Positions 1-11,718 of a stretch of DNA of 64,000 bases are shown here, piece after piece. The notes under the pieces are model-generated. The model was not told the DNA's origin, ran no database searches, and saw only the letters and a program-made list of their open reading frames with translations. The translations under genes and the position numbers were made by a program. Origin of the DNA: Chiridota heheva (lineage: Eukaryota; Echinodermata; Holothuroidea; Apodida; Chiridotidae); NCBI GenBank assembly GCA_020152595.1, contig JAIGNY010004106.1:112001-176000 (forward strand), in the 5' to 3' direction. Numbering within the stretch: the first letter of the stretch is position 1; every line of letters starts with the position of its first letter.

Positions 1-9
1 GATCCTTGA

Positions 10-125
10 TGATATGGACTGGTACCAGATGGCATGGACTGGTCTCAGGTGACATGGACTGGTCTGAAATTACATAGGCTGGTCTCTGGTTACATGGACT
101 GGTCCCACATGACATGGACTAGCAC
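10..125. repeat. Degenerate tandem repeat, unit ~20 bp
   Basis: About five diverged units built on the core CATGGACTGGTC, spaced about 20 bp apart. The array stops near position 125. No coding potential is seen. Confidence 0.6.
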
Positions 126-847
126 TTGTTCCAGTTGGTTTGGATTGATCCTAACTGGGACAACTGGATAAAAGTGGTTCCATTTTAGATGAGATTAATC
201 CACCCGGGAAAATGTCCCATATAGGAAAATTGAATCGATTAAACTGTTAAATACGAAATCGTAATGGCTGGTCTTCGTTTGATTACAAAACATGCAATTG
301 CCATTTCAGAAAGCAAACACTAACAAACACGTTTTAAGTATAATAATTCAACTAGGCCTACGTGATTCATCCGTGCAGTATTCCGAGGACAAGTTGGTGA
401 CTAATATCTATATCAAAACAAGATAATTCAAACATCAGATCAATTAATTGTGCAAAATATGGAGCATTGCTATATAAACCATATGAAAATTAAATTTAAT
501 TTAGATAATTTCCAGTCTATTTGACGCGCAGTTGCGTGCAGGGGCCTCATGTAATAGCCTTTATGTAAAAATCGGGACCCACCATTTTCATCGTGTAGAA
601 ATATATCCCAAACTATTAATCACCTCACAAGCTTCCCTCTAATAACAGAAGTTAACATCCAAAAAAAGAGCGCCATCGTTTACCCTTTTGTCTACCAGAC
701 AATTAAATTGTCTACGAGACAATTCTGCTGTTGACCACCAAGTAATCATACTAGACTGCTAGGAGAAGATTCCTGAAGTGTTAGAAAGTCAAAAAGTGAG
801 ATAGTTAGAAAGTGAGATGGTATGAATCAGAAAGTGGGTGGTAAGGA
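126..847. other. Non-coding AT-rich DNA
   Basis: I see no exon-like reading frame, repeat array or RNA gene here. Confidence 0.5.
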
Positions 848-1930
848 ATGGGCATGGCAAGGACGGGGTTGGCAAGGACGGGGTTGGCAAGGACGGGGTT
901 GGCAAGGACGGGGTTGGCAAGGATGGGGTTGGCAAGGACGGGGTTGGCAAGGACGGGGTTGGCAAGGACGGGGTTGGGCAAGGACGGGGGTTGGCAAGGA
1001 CGGGGTTGGCAAGGACGGGGTTGGCAAGGACGGGGTTGGCAAGGACGGGGTTGGCAAGGACGGGGTTGGCAAGGACGGGGTTGGCAAGGACGGGGTTGGC
1101 AAGGACGGGGTTGGCAAGGACGGGGTTGGCAAGGACGGGGTTGGCAAGGACGGGGGTTGGCAAGGACGGGGTTGGCAAGGACGGGGTTGGCGACGGGGAC
1201 GGGACGGGGTTAAGGGACGGGGTTGGCAAGGACGGGGTTGGCAAGGGGACGGGGTTGGCAAGGACGGGGTTGGCAAGGACGGGGTTGGCAAGGACGGGGT
1301 TGGCAAGGACGGGGTTGGCAAGGACGGGGTTGGCAAGGACGGGGTTGGCAAGGACGGGGTTGGCAAGGACGGGGTTGGCAAGGACGGGGTTGGCAAGGAC
1401 GGGGTTGGCAAGGACGGGGTTGGCAAGGACGGGGTTGGCAAGGACGGGGTTGGCAGGACGGGGTTGGCAAGGACGGGGTTGGCAAGGACCGGGGTTGGCA
1501 AGGACGGGGCTTGACAAGGACAGGGGTTGACAAGGACGGGGTTGACAAGGACGGGGATTGACAAGGACGGGAGTTGACAAGGACAGGGAGGTTGAAAAGG
1601 ACGGGGATTGACAAGGACGGGAGGTTGACAAGGACAGGGAGGTTGACAAGGACGGGGTTGACAAGGACAGGGGAGGACAAGAGGAGGACAAGGACGGAGG
1701 TTGACAAGGACGGGGTTGACAAGGATGGGAGGTTGACAAGGACGGGGTTGACAAGGATGGGAGGTTGACAAGGACGGGGTTGACAAGGACGGGGTTGACA
1801 AGGACGGGGTTGACAAGGACGGGGTTGACAAGGACGGAGGGTTGACAAGGATGGGGGGGAGAACAAGGACGAGGGGTTGACAAGGACGGGGTTGACAAGG
1901 ACAAGGGGTTGACAAAGACGGGGAAGGAAC
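848..1930. repeat. 15-bp minisatellite in two variant blocks
   Basis: The first block, to about 1510, repeats GGTTGGCAAGGACGG almost perfectly. The second, about 1510-1930, carries the variant GGTTGACAAGGACGG with more length changes. The unit is a multiple of three, so long open frames appear on both strands (for example VLANP or DGVGK repeats). They have no start context, splice sites or codon bias and are read as artefacts. Confidence 0.95.
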
Positions 1931-2922
1931 GGGTATGGCAATGAATGAGCATGGTAAACAATGGGCAGGGTCATGCATGTCAGAAACAGGGGGGTAAAGG
2001 GGACCACTTCCTTTTTGCTCTTGAGTAAAGGTCGACGGAAGCAGGTGCCCTTTTAAAAGATATTAGAATCCACATAATTCCCAGGGAACAAATTGCTCAT
2101 GGATTAGAACTACTGTTGCAATGTAGGCATTTAACACTCCACTAGAACCGGAGATGGCGGCACCAGGACAATTTTGTATAAAAACAACTCTTTAATTAGG
2201 CGTAGGGGGAGTGGTGGAAATTAATGCCACTAAAATAGCATGCTTTCAAAATATATCAGTCCAAAAAGTCCCCCTGATATCCTGTCCCACCAAATTCATA
2301 CATCTTCCATGCACCATCCCCAACATGGAACTAAAGAGTTTTCTCCTGGCAGCCTGGTTCAGATCTGCATTAGAAATCCTAAATATAGAAAGTGCCCCTG
2401 TTATCCTTCCGACACACCCGGGCAGGGTTAAGATATGAAGAGAGATCACATCCCTGAAGGTACAGGGCGAAATTAGGAAAAGGGAAGAGAAGCTTGAAAA
2501 CCTTTCTTCAATTTTGGGAAATATTGGCCAAGGAGGGAATTCTGGTTATTTTTTTTTCAATTTTACAAAATGATAAAGGGCGTAGGAAGGGTCACCTCTC
2601 AGGGAGGGGGAGGGGCGGGGGGATCTCTCAAAAAGTTCCTGGTAGAAAGTGCAAAACTTGCATTGGCAAATTGAGTTTTCATCAAACTTGCTTCTAATCG
2701 GGAAATCCCTGAAATTTTCCAGAAAATATTGCTCAATGTGCGGGAAATTATGGGCAGTTTCCGGAAAATTTTACCAAAATATCCAATAATCTAGGACAAT
2801 ATTTGTTTTCAATCGTATATTAATAATTCCCAATTTTACCACCCAACTGTGAAGAAAGCATGCAACCGGGAAGGTAAAACCCTCATTTTGCAACCCGGGC
2901 CCAGTGCTCTGGAAGTTCCTGA
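1931..2922. other. Non-coding; one weak exon-like stretch
   Basis: Mostly AT-rich unique DNA. A minus-strand stretch at about 2246-2440 follows an acceptor-like CAG and stays open for about 65 codons. Two frames look equally plausible and no partner exon was found, so it is not called. Confidence 0.3.
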
Positions 2923-3078
2923 CAGTGGCATAAGTAAGGGGGAGGGGGAAGGGGGCAGCTTCCCTAGCTGCCCCCTGATAAGAGGGCCGTGACAAAAATA
3001 TATCATTATACCTATATACTATAGGGGCCCAAAGAGCCCCACCCACCCCTGGCCCGTACGGCCCTAGCTACGCGACTG
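2923..3078. mobile_element. Short inverted-repeat element (MITE-like) with CAGTGGC ends
   Basis: The left end CAGTGGCATAAGTAAGGG is the imperfect inverse of the right end GCCCTAGCTACGCGACTG, 156 bp in all. Ends of this kind are common in short hAT-like elements. No target-site duplication is visible in the flanks, so the superfamily is uncertain. Confidence 0.4.
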
Positions 3079-3700
3079 CCTCCCGGCCTCTAAAATGATT
3101 TGACTTAGGACTCAAAATGTTTAACCACGTTTTACAACTTTGGATACAGGGCTATATAGTCTAGAGGTGGGACTTGACTTAGTATAATTTTGTTCAGTGG
3201 ACGAGACATTCTAAAAAAATATAGCGTTTCTTTGGTTGAAATAAAGATGTCAGTGAGGATTTGAGGAAAGCTCTATCATTTACTCTTTGAGCAAAATTCT
3301 ACTGCTTTTTAGCCAAATATGTAAAAATTGCAAGCTCAAATTTAAGAAATCAATATGACATTGATGTAATGAGGTAATTATTTACCACCAAACCGATTAA
3401 AGAATTGGTTTAGTGGTCAAACAAGTTCATCCTGTATTAAAGAGGATTTCAAAACAAACAAAACACTTCAATATCTTGCTATGTGAAGGATATATTCAAC
3501 TTATCTTATGAGTGTAGAAATGAATGGTGTGGAAAGGCTGCTTTAGAAGGTTATAGCGCCCTCATTTTCATGCTTTCAACAATTGTTGAAGTAAATTAAA
3601 GAAAAGTGATTAAACTTTTTACTGGTTGTTTGTTCTTTATGATTTACCCAGGTGGTAAATGATAATTTAGTTTAATTTCAGTCTTTTCTACACAAATAGA
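3079..3700. other. Non-coding AT-rich DNA
   Basis: No exon-like frames or repeat arrays seen. Confidence 0.5.
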
Positions 3701-3968
3701 TAGGTAGCTCAGTTGGTAGAGTGCACGACTGAGATGCTGGAGATACCGGCCGGGTCCAAGTCTCGGTCAGGTCTAACCCATTTTTCCACAACTATGCAGA
3801 CAGATATGCTCAACATCAAAGTAGGAGTATTTCATTTGCAACTCCTGCTCCCCCGTTCAGCTGTTGAGAAAAGTGGCAATGTTTGAAATGGCCCTCGCCG
3901 TCCTTCGGAGGAGACGTTAAGCGATCTGTCCCAATGGTGGGACAGTCACAACATGCTTGGTTCTGTGA
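3701..3968 (+). mobile_element. tRNA-derived SINE
   Basis: An A-box-like TAGCTCAGTTGG (about 3706) and a B-box-like GGGTCCAAGTCTC (about 3751) are spaced as in a tRNA gene, but the acceptor stem does not pair and there is no proper anticodon loop. The head is followed by about 190 bp of unrelated body. This fits a SINE driven by an internal Pol III promoter rather than a working tRNA gene. The 3' limit is approximate. Confidence 0.65.
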
Positions 3969-3969
3969 G

Positions 3970-4210
3970 GAATAAATTATGTACCGAACCATATGTGGTC
4001 AAATTTTATCAATATTTTTGACCATGCCAACTTGGTCAAATTGACCACATCTGGTTCAGTGCATAATTCACTTCTCAATTGGTCAAATTTAACCATTATC
4101 ACTTGGTCAATCTGTTGACCACTGCAGCTTGGTCAAATCTTCTGACCATTTGAGGTCAAATTGACTACAAAAATGGATCCAGTTGACTAAATACTTGATC
4201 AAATTAAAAT
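3970..4210. repeat. GGTCAAAT/GACCA inverted and direct repeats
   Basis: Arms at about 3972-4005 and 4037-4070 are imperfect inverted repeats (GAACCATATGTGGTCAAAT against ATTTGACCACATCTGGTTC-like sequence). GGTCAAAT and TTGACCA motifs then recur to about 4200. Confidence 0.55.
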
Positions 4211-4286
4211 CCTGTTCTACAAGAAAATAGTAACAACACACTGCTTTAGTTTGGAATTGATTAATTTCATAATGGGTAGCCACTAA

Positions 4287-4388
4287 GCCTTACTCTACCA
4301 CGCGGCGATATTATCGCCGATTTTTGGTGCCCCGTCTTTGGCCCCGCCTCCCTAGCGCATTTTCAAAATAGTGCTGGTAGAGTAAGGG
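4287..4388. mobile_element. piggyBac-type MITE, copy 1
   Basis: A 102-bp element with ends CCTTACTCTACCA and TGGTAGAGTAAGGG, followed on the right by TTAA; the left TTAA has become CTAA. A near-perfect 15-bp palindrome, GGCGATATTATCGCC, lies inside. Piggybac-type transposons target TTAA and have CCC...GGG ends. Confidence 0.75.
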
Positions 4389-4532
4389 TTAATCAACCCG
4401 CGACATATGCGCCAACCCGAAAATATAGGCAGCATGATCCCGGTGGGCGGCCCAGCGGGTCCCGAAAGCGGAAGGGGCCCGACTTTTCTGCCTGGAAGAC
4501 AGAGGACCCTTCAATAATCACGCCTTTCTTAA

Positions 4533-4633
4533 CCCTTACTCTACCACGCGGCGATATTATCGCCGATTTGGGTGCCCCGTCTTTGGCCCCGCCTCCCCAG
4601 CGCATTTTCAAAATAGTGCTGGTAGAGTAAGAG
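4533..4633. mobile_element. piggyBac-type MITE, copy 2
   Basis: A 101-bp element nearly identical to the copy 250 bp upstream and in the same orientation. It is flanked by TTAA on both sides (4529-4532 and 4634-4637), with terminal CCCTTACTCTACCA. It is too short to code. Confidence 0.85.
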
Positions 4634-4637
4634 TTAA

Positions 4638-6356
4638 TGATACAATAATGGTTTTCTTTATAAAAACAGATAACATAGAAATACAAATATTACTACATTT
4701 ACTTTAAAAGGTGTGCAAATCAAAATCTTCCATTGAATCCGAAATTTAAGGCACATGAGCTTGTCAAGTTGTCAGCATTGGAAATGATTGGTAACTTTTA
4801 GATTGATATCTAAATAATTTTTCTTTAACAAATACTTTAATTGGACTTATAAGGAAACCTACATCAACAATGACCAACTAGCCATAAACTATGATTCAAA
4901 CATCAAAAGAAAGTTTCTATTCCAACTTGTCTTACGATTTGTTTATGAAGTCTTGTGAAACTGTCTTTAAAATGCAGTAAAAATAAAATCCTGTACAAAC
5001 TTTAATGGTTGCAATACATTGTCGTCAAGTTAAAAGATATCAGTATTTCATGAATTTTAATAGATTTGAGAAGTTTGATAATATTGCCACTACACGTTGA
5101 GATGTCCACACAACAACAAAATTATTTAAATTATAAGTTAGGCTACTCTCATGTATGTATCAAATTGTCTGTTGTAAAACTGTCATATCTCTTTATTTTC
5201 TGAGAAATTGTACCCTTAAAAAGAAAACTGCCTGGACACGTACCTAACCATTTCTATGATGTGATTAAAATCTCAGCAGTTCAGTCTTTATAATTTCCAA
5301 GCTAACACATTTAGTTCTAGAATTACAGACATGACACAATTTGACTGTCATAAAGATTAAAATTGTTTCAAATTACTGAGAGAGCCCTGCATTTTAGGGT
5401 AAAAACCATTGGACTTACTAAAAAATATGTGGATCTCCCTCAGGAGCATGTCTAGCTTTTCATTTTGGTTTTTGAGGGAGCTTCATCCCCCTACTGAGAC
5501 ATATTCTCATGTCCGACCCCCCCCCCCCTCCCCACCCCACCTAGAAAGGGTTTATTTTTCCCAGTTGCCTTCCTTCTCAAAATTTCACAATTATTCACAT
5601 ATAAAATTAAAGAAAAATGCATAAAATTGTTGGAAATTTTGGCAACATACCCTGAAATTTTTTCAAATTGACAGTGATTTCCCGTAAATTAAATAAATCT
5701 AAGATTTCACGAGAACAAGGAAAATTTCCTGAAAAGTGAAAGAAATTTCGCGGAATGTTTAATAAAATTCTCCGAAAAAATGAAAGCAATTTTGCAGAAA
5801 GTTAATCAAATTCCCGGATATGAAGAAAATTTCCTGAAAAATCAAGAGGATTTCACAAATATTCAAGGAGAATTCCTGAAAATTCAAAGAGATTCCTCGA
5901 AAATTAAAAAAGATTCCCCAAAATTCAAGAAGAATTCCAAAAATTCAAGGAGATTTCCCAATTAGCAGCAACATTTTATGCACATGTAAATTAACCAGTG
6001 CAATTTTTGTATGAAGAATGTTGGAGTTCTTATACCCCGTGCCAAGGCATATGTTGGCAATTGTCCATAGGGTGAAAAGGTAAAGACCTATTTGAAAATT
6101 AATGTGTGGGGTTGCCACGTGGGACATGGCCATGATAATATTAAGACTTTCTCCTCCCTATCTAAAAGTTTTTGGCTCTATGTTGTTAGTTTTGGTCAAA
6201 ACTGAATATTATTGAAGAATTTCGTCACTGATATCACTGGTCATACATATAATACAACCTTACATACAAATTTGCATATTAAGTCTAAGATCTTTAAGGT
6301 CTATAAATACATAGCAATTTGTATACTGATTAAAATAGCTTTAAAATCTCAGCACA
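4638..6356. other. Non-coding DNA downstream of gene 1, with an AT-rich degenerate array
   Basis: This probably includes the 3' untranslated region of the minus-strand gene ending at 6357. From about 5620 to 5965, motifs such as GAAATTTCC and GAAAATTCAAGGAGATTCC recur every ~20-30 bp, as also seen at 7960-8045 and 22,190-22,620. No exon is recognised. Confidence 0.45.
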
Positions 6357-6448
6357 TCAGTTTTTTTCTTCACTATATGGAAACAGTCCACTGTCTGCCC
6401 AGTCCAACATCACAAACTCCTTGTGTAATTCTTTCAGTTTATTCCCAG
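6357..6448 (-). CDS. Unknown host gene 1, last coding exon
   Basis: The exon starts after the acceptor ...CAGTAAAG, continues a phase-1 codon, and runs 29 codons (GNKLKELHKEF...LFPYSEEKN) to a TGA. The stretch is rich in charged and aromatic residues and open only in this frame. The phase matches the donor of the candidate exon at 6827-6878. A nearby alternative acceptor (CAG at 6454) would need a different upstream phase. No family is recognised from this tail. Confidence 0.45.
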
Positions 6449-6826
6449 CTTTACTGTCTATTTAAATTATTAGAAGCCTATACCTGCAAAGAATTTGATT
6501 AGAGGTATTTCAAAAATCTGTAAAACAATCAATTTTTATGTATTGACTTTGCAAGAATTTTTAAACCATTTATAAATCATTTTAGTTAACGTTGCCTTTT
6601 AAATGTTCATACACCTGCAAAATATTAAAGTAGGAATTTTGTTTCCATTTACAGTGGATTTTAAATTTATTCAGTTAAATTTCTTCAATAATACATGAAA
6701 CTTCTTTTCAATTAATCTCTAATATCCTTAGAACGATCCTCTGAGTACCTTCAGTAATGGGTTACTCTAGCGTCAAGCGTCCACTCCATTCTAATAACCA
6801 CTGTTGGTCTATCATTCAACACATAC

Positions 6827-6878
6827 TTTGGAGCTGTATTGGTGTTTCATGAGCTGTGATGGCATTCCATAGGCTAGG
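6827..6878 (-). CDS. Unknown host gene 1, penultimate exon (candidate)
   Basis: A 52-bp exon between an acceptor (CTGATCTAG) and a strong donor (GTATGT). It reads PSLWNAITAHETPIQLQ from phase 0 and ends in phase 1, which fits the exon at 12,643-12,853 on one side and that at 6357-6448 on the other. It is short, so the phase match is the main support. Confidence 0.4.
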
Positions 6879-8057
6879 CTAGATCAGCATCTGTTAAAAA
6901 CTAAAGAAATGACAAAAATAAATAATTTGAACAATTAAAAATCATAAATGAAATTTAATATCTATGGACGTGTAGAGGCAACATTACCTAAATTGCTTAA
7001 GAATATTATAAAAACCATTAGAGGAGCAAATAATATCATCAAGATTGGTTAGATGTTAACCATTTTACAGCGTTTTTAAATCTGTCATCGATTTCTATAT
7101 TCATGCAAAAAAAAATGTATTATTGGGCTACCATGGAATTTCCTTTGGTAAATCCTTTTGTTTGACTAAATGCGTATCGTATTTTTTGGAGTGGTGTAGC
7201 AAATTTTGATAAAAAACAAAAAAATGTTTATCAGTCTTTACCATGTCTTCAAGGAAATACATTTTTCCACCACTTTAGGTAATTAGGATTTAGAAAAAAA
7301 ATTGAAAAGAATTACATGAAGAATTTGAGCTTCAATTTAAAAACTCATCAAACTTTGATCAACCATATCTTCAAAACTAGAATTGCTCCTTTCAAAATTA
7401 AAAAAGCTGATCTGCTCAGATCTTAAGAATCAACCAGTATAGAAATTGCTATATGTCCATAGACCTTGAAATAAAAATGCATTTTCATAAAGGGCCCTTT
7501 CCTTTCTTGTATTGTTTTCCTTTTCCATGAGTGCAAATTAGCACCAATAAATGGTGTTTGATTAATTTAAGAGAAATGGTTATGTATTGACTTAGTACCA
7601 TTTTTAGACCTTTTGCCATGTCATCAAGATTTGAAGCATTTACAATCTGACAATAGAGTAACTACTACCATTCATAAATGACTTTAAAGTCATGCTGACT
7701 TTTTCTAAGTAAGACAAATTTTTCACAAACTTTCCATCTTATAACCAGCAACTTGTTGTCCTTTCTCTACTACTCCCAACTCATTCCTGGGGCGGGGAAG
7801 TCCGCATGTGAGGTACATATAACAGCGAAGTAGGAAGATACTTGACAATGGGGGCCAGATTTGATTGTACAAATCTTTCATCATGGTAAAACTATTTGTA
7901 AAGGAGAAGGGAGGGGGTGGGGGGTAGGGAGGGGGTTTGGGTCGTTAAATTATTGGAAATTTGGATTTTCTGAAAATGGATTGAGGATATTTCACAAAAA
8001 TTGAAGCAAATTTCCCAAAAATTGATGAAAATTTCCCAAAATGAAGACAACTTCTTA
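6879..8057. other. Intron of gene 1, unique AT-rich DNA
   Basis: No exon-like frames were found. A degenerate AAATTTCCCAAAAATTGA array occupies about 7960-8045, just before the Helitron-like element. Confidence 0.45.
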
Positions 8058-8148
8058 ACTAGAACGGTAAATACCATCATGGTTCGCATGCCCATGCAAA
8101 TTGAACACCCATATTATATAAAAATGGCATCTCACACTTAAGTCCCAC

Positions 8149-9700
8149 ATGGCATCCTATGTCCCACATGGCATCCCATCCCATGTCCCACATGGCATTC
8201 CACTCCATGTCCCACATGGCATCCTATCCCATGTCCCACACGGCATCCCATCCCATGTCCCACATGGCATTCCACCATATCTCCCACATGGCATCCCACC
8301 CCATGTCCCACATGACATCCCATGTCCCACATGGCGTTCCATCATATGTCCCACAGGGCATCCCATCCTATGACCCACATGGCATCCCACCCCATGTCCC
8401 ACACGACATCCCATCCCATGTCCCACATGGCATTCCACCATATCTCCCACATGGCATCCCACCCCATGTCCCACATAACATCCCATGTCCCACATGGCAT
8501 TCTATCCTATGTCCAACAGGGCATCCCATCCTATGACCCACATGGCATCCCACCCCATGTCCCACATGACATCCCATATCCCACATTGCATTCCATCCTA
8601 TGTCCCACAGGGCATCCCACCCCATGTCCCACATGGCATCCCTCCCCATGTCCCACATGGCATCCTACCCCATGTCCCACACGACATCCCATCCCATGTC
8701 CCACATGGCATTCCACCATATCTCCCACATGGCATCCCACCCCATGTCCCACATGGCATCCCATGTCCCACAAGGCATTCTATCCTATGTCCCACAGGGC
8801 ATCCCACCCCATGTCCCACATGGCATCCCTCCCCATGTCCCACATGGCATCCTACCCCATGTCCCACACGACATCCCATCCCATGTCCCACATGGCATTC
8901 CACCATATCTCCCACATGGCATCCCACCCCATGTCCCACATGGCATCCCACCCCATGTCCCACAAGGCATTCTATCCTATGTCCAACAGGGCATCCCACC
9001 CATGTCCCACATGGCATCCCATGTCCCACATGGCATTCCATCCTATGTCCCACAGGGCATCCCACCCCATGTCCCACAGGGCATTCCACCATATCTCCCA
9101 CATGGCATTCTACCACACAGTGTCTCACATGGCATATTCCACCATATGTCCCACATGGCATTCCACCATATGTCCCACATGGCATTCCACCATACGTCTC
9201 ACATGGCATCCCATGCTATGACCCACATGGATCCCATCTTACATGTGTGTCCCATATTAATCCAACCATATGTACCACATGACATCCCTCCCTATGTCAC
9301 ACATGGCATCCCTCCCTGTGTCCTGCATCAGTGGTTCCCACATGATGTCCCACATGCCATCCCACCATATGTTCCACATGGTATCCCTCCCAATGTCCCA
9401 ATGACATCCTACTTTATGTACCACATGGCATCACATCCCATGTTCCCATGGCCTCCCACCCTATGTCCCACATAGCCTCCTACCCTATGTCACACATGGC
9501 ACCCTACCTTATGTCACACATGTCATCCTACCTTATGTCACACATGGCATCACAACCTATGTCACACTCTGTGTTACTCATGGCATCCCACCATGTCCCA
9601 CATGGCATTCTACCCCATGTCCCACATGGCATCCCACCCCATGTCCCACATGGCATCCCTCCCCATGTCCCACATGGCATCCCACCCCATGAAATCCCAT
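8149..9700. repeat. 24-bp satellite array (CCCACATGGCATCCCACCCCATGT)
   Basis: About 60 tandem 24-bp units with substitutions and a few truncated units. The period is a multiple of three, so overlapping open frames of up to 299 codons arise on both strands (HGIPPHVP, VGHGVGCH). These are repeat artefacts. The right end, beyond about 9230, is more diverged than the left. Confidence 0.95.
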
Positions 9701-10397
9701 CATCCTAGCTATCACAGTTCCTGATTGAGCATACTATGTATTAGAGTGTCAGTTCATATAATAACTTATATGCAAATGAGCTGTTGAATTGTTGCACAAT
9801 AATAAAGGTGGAGTTTAAAAAATCATGCCTGATTTAACTGTTTGGTGTCCAAATATTTTGAAGAATTTCAAGGATTTTAAATCTCAAATGCTACAAGAGA
9901 GACTTGAGGATCTCTGAAGAATATTGGAAAATTATATCATTTTACAGTTATCTTCTAAGAAAATATCAAATGTATTGTAGACTTTTTAACCCTTACTCTC
10001 CAAGGTTCCAAAAATAGAATAAGTTATTTCTGAAATTTTTGGAAAAGGGTTTTTTTCAGCACTTTCTGTTTTATTATCCCCCGATTCTGTGAATAATCTA
10101 TCTAATAGTGTATGGCACTAAATTTTCCAAAAAAATGCATTTTCCCCTTCTATGATGTCTAAAACTAATAGAATGCAGAAAAACAAGATGTTTACATCAT
10201 CATTTGCAAAAAATAAAATAAGAAATTATGCAAATGATATGCAAATTAGGTCATTTACCTCATTTATTATGCACAAAACTGTTTTTTGTTTACTTCTGAC
10301 CCAATTTCAGCCATTACAAGCTTCACAGCTACTTTTATGTTGATAGACTATGCTGATTATCTATTAGACACTTACTTCTGTTCATTCCACATGGAAT

Positions 10398-10457
10398 TCA
10401 TAAGAAATGTTTGCCGAAAAGGTCCAAATTTGTAAAGTCTTCTGCTATACCTTGTTG
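10398..10457 (-). CDS. TTAA-element cargo gene, exon 3 (candidate)
   Basis: It follows a good pyrimidine-rich acceptor (TTCTATTTACAG). In phase with exon 2 it reads QQGIAEDFTNLDLFGKHFL and stops. An alternative frame (TRYSRRLYKFGPF...) is also open and runs to a GTAAGT donor at 10,370-10,375, so the true reading is unsettled. Confidence 0.4.
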   Translation of the reverse strand, partial: QQGIAEDFTNLDLFGKHFL

Positions 10458-10512
10458 CTGTAAATAGAATAAAAAAAAGAAAAGAAATTGCAACTATATT
10501 CATTCAACTTAC

Positions 10513-10866
10513 TTTAGTTTGGTCTTCCCATAACCAGTTACCGAAAACCTTGTGTCGATCCCGGTCACTCTCCACCAGTACTTCCCACAGATAATAGTCT
10601 TTATCGGCTGCAGGGATGACCTTCGACCGTTGTATCTCCTGCAACCGAGCGTTCCGCTCTTCCTCCCTGGTTTTGAAGGCAGCTTTTTCCGCTGCAGTCG
10701 GATTTTTTTTGAGTGGTGATGGTGGCGAGACTGCAGCGGAAGGCCTGGAAGAGGGGCCTGGGCTCATCTTCAACGATCTGTCCCTCTTCCTTTTGGGTTG
10801 GGGAGTAGCGGGCGGCTCGTCCTCTTCAAGCATACGCACGCATAACATGTTATTGTGGTTTCTAAC
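10513..10866 (-). CDS. TTAA-element cargo gene, central exon
   Basis: A 354-bp, 118-codon exon from acceptor GGGGCAG to a consensus donor GTAAGT. It encodes, in order, an acidic stretch (LEEDEPPATPQP), a basic nuclear-localisation-like PKRKRDRSLK, a Ser/Pro-rich linker, a charged predicted helix (EKAAFKTREEERNARLQEIQ) and a hydrophobic/aromatic C-terminal segment (YYLWEVLVES...NWLWEDQTK). I recognise no family and no DDE triad. The charge layout suggests a nuclear, perhaps DNA-associated protein, which is inference only. The frame stays open upstream of the chosen acceptor as far as about 10,960, so exon 2 could be longer. Confidence 0.55.
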
Positions 10867-11536
10867 CTGCCCCACAATTTTGTGGTAACCGTGGGGACAA
10901 ACTTTTACAGCCAGGAAGCCCGGGGGTACATACAGGGGTCCAAAATGTTTGTTTTATCGATCTAGTAATCACCACAACAGTGGCATGGCCAGGGGGAGGG
11001 GGAAAGGATCATGGTCTCAAAAAATGGGGCATCAAAATAATGTACCGGTACTAGGCCTATATACAAGCATTTTCCTCTAAAAACCAGTACTAGGCTTATA
11101 TACAAGCATTTTCCTCTAAATGGGCCTGGGGCACCCCCAACATGTGTATTTTGCCCTAACATGGGACCCCTACTCCACTTTCCCCCATAAAATTGTGATT
11201 TCGGCCCCTGAAATAATGGAATTTGGATTTTGTGAAATTGGGAATACACATATTTCGGTTGGCCTAAATTTACAATATTGCCATTGGGAAATACATATAT
11301 TTTAGTCCATTTAGAAATGTTATCATTGGAGTTCAGCTTTTATTTGTTTCATCCAGGCTATTATAGAAAGGACCTAAATCCTTTTTTTTAAATGTGATTT
11401 TGGTGTCCCTCATACTTGTTTATCGTAACAAGCAAAAAAATCCCCGCTAATTTATCATTAGAATTCTATAAGCCTTATTTTATTACTACACATTTACAAT
11501 GTAGTACTTTCGCTATTTTTGGAAGAAAACACTCAC

Positions 11537-11718
11537 CAACTCCGGAATTTGGAACAGATCGCTATCCATCCCAGCAGGCTCTATATTCTCCTCTTCCTCA
11601 ATCTGGTCAGTTCTGGTACATCTTCTTCATCAGAAGTACCTTCCGACCTCTCCGAATCATCATTATTCTGAAGAAAACATAGGAGTCGGAAGGCACGTTC
11701 GACGTTGTATCTCGCCAT
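11537..11718 (-). pseudogene. TTAA-element cargo gene, first exon with a frameshift
   Basis: It starts at ATG (context ACAAAATGGCG) and reads MARYNVERAFRLL followed by an Asp/Glu/Ser-rich stretch. After about 35 codons the frame must shift by one base to continue as an acidic stretch ending at the strong donor GTGAGT. A single-base loss would put the donor in phase 0, matching exon 2. An acidic N-terminus is common at the start of piggyBac-type transposases, but no catalytic part follows. This copy is therefore probably dead. Confidence 0.45.

Noticed and set aside
789-2007. Open frames of up to 390 codons on both strands
   Set aside because: They are products of a 15-bp minisatellite whose period is a multiple of three. 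Several overlapping frames are open at once.
2246-2449. Minus-strand exon candidate RITGALSIFRISNADLNQ
   Set aside because: Two frames look equally plausible and no partner exon with a matching phase was found.
3701-3775. Functional tRNA gene
   Set aside because: Only the A- and B-box-like motifs are kept. The stems do not pair and a SINE body follows.
8138-9475. Open frames of up to 299 codons in both directions
   Set aside because: Same cause: a 24-bp satellite unit. No splice signals or natural codon use.
848-9700. CRISPR-like repeat arrays
   Set aside because: There are no unique spacers between repeats, units abut directly, and the context is eukaryotic.
10152-10343. 63-codon frame in the TTAA element
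   Set aside because: On the strand opposite the spliced cargo gene, with AT-rich composition and no supporting signal.
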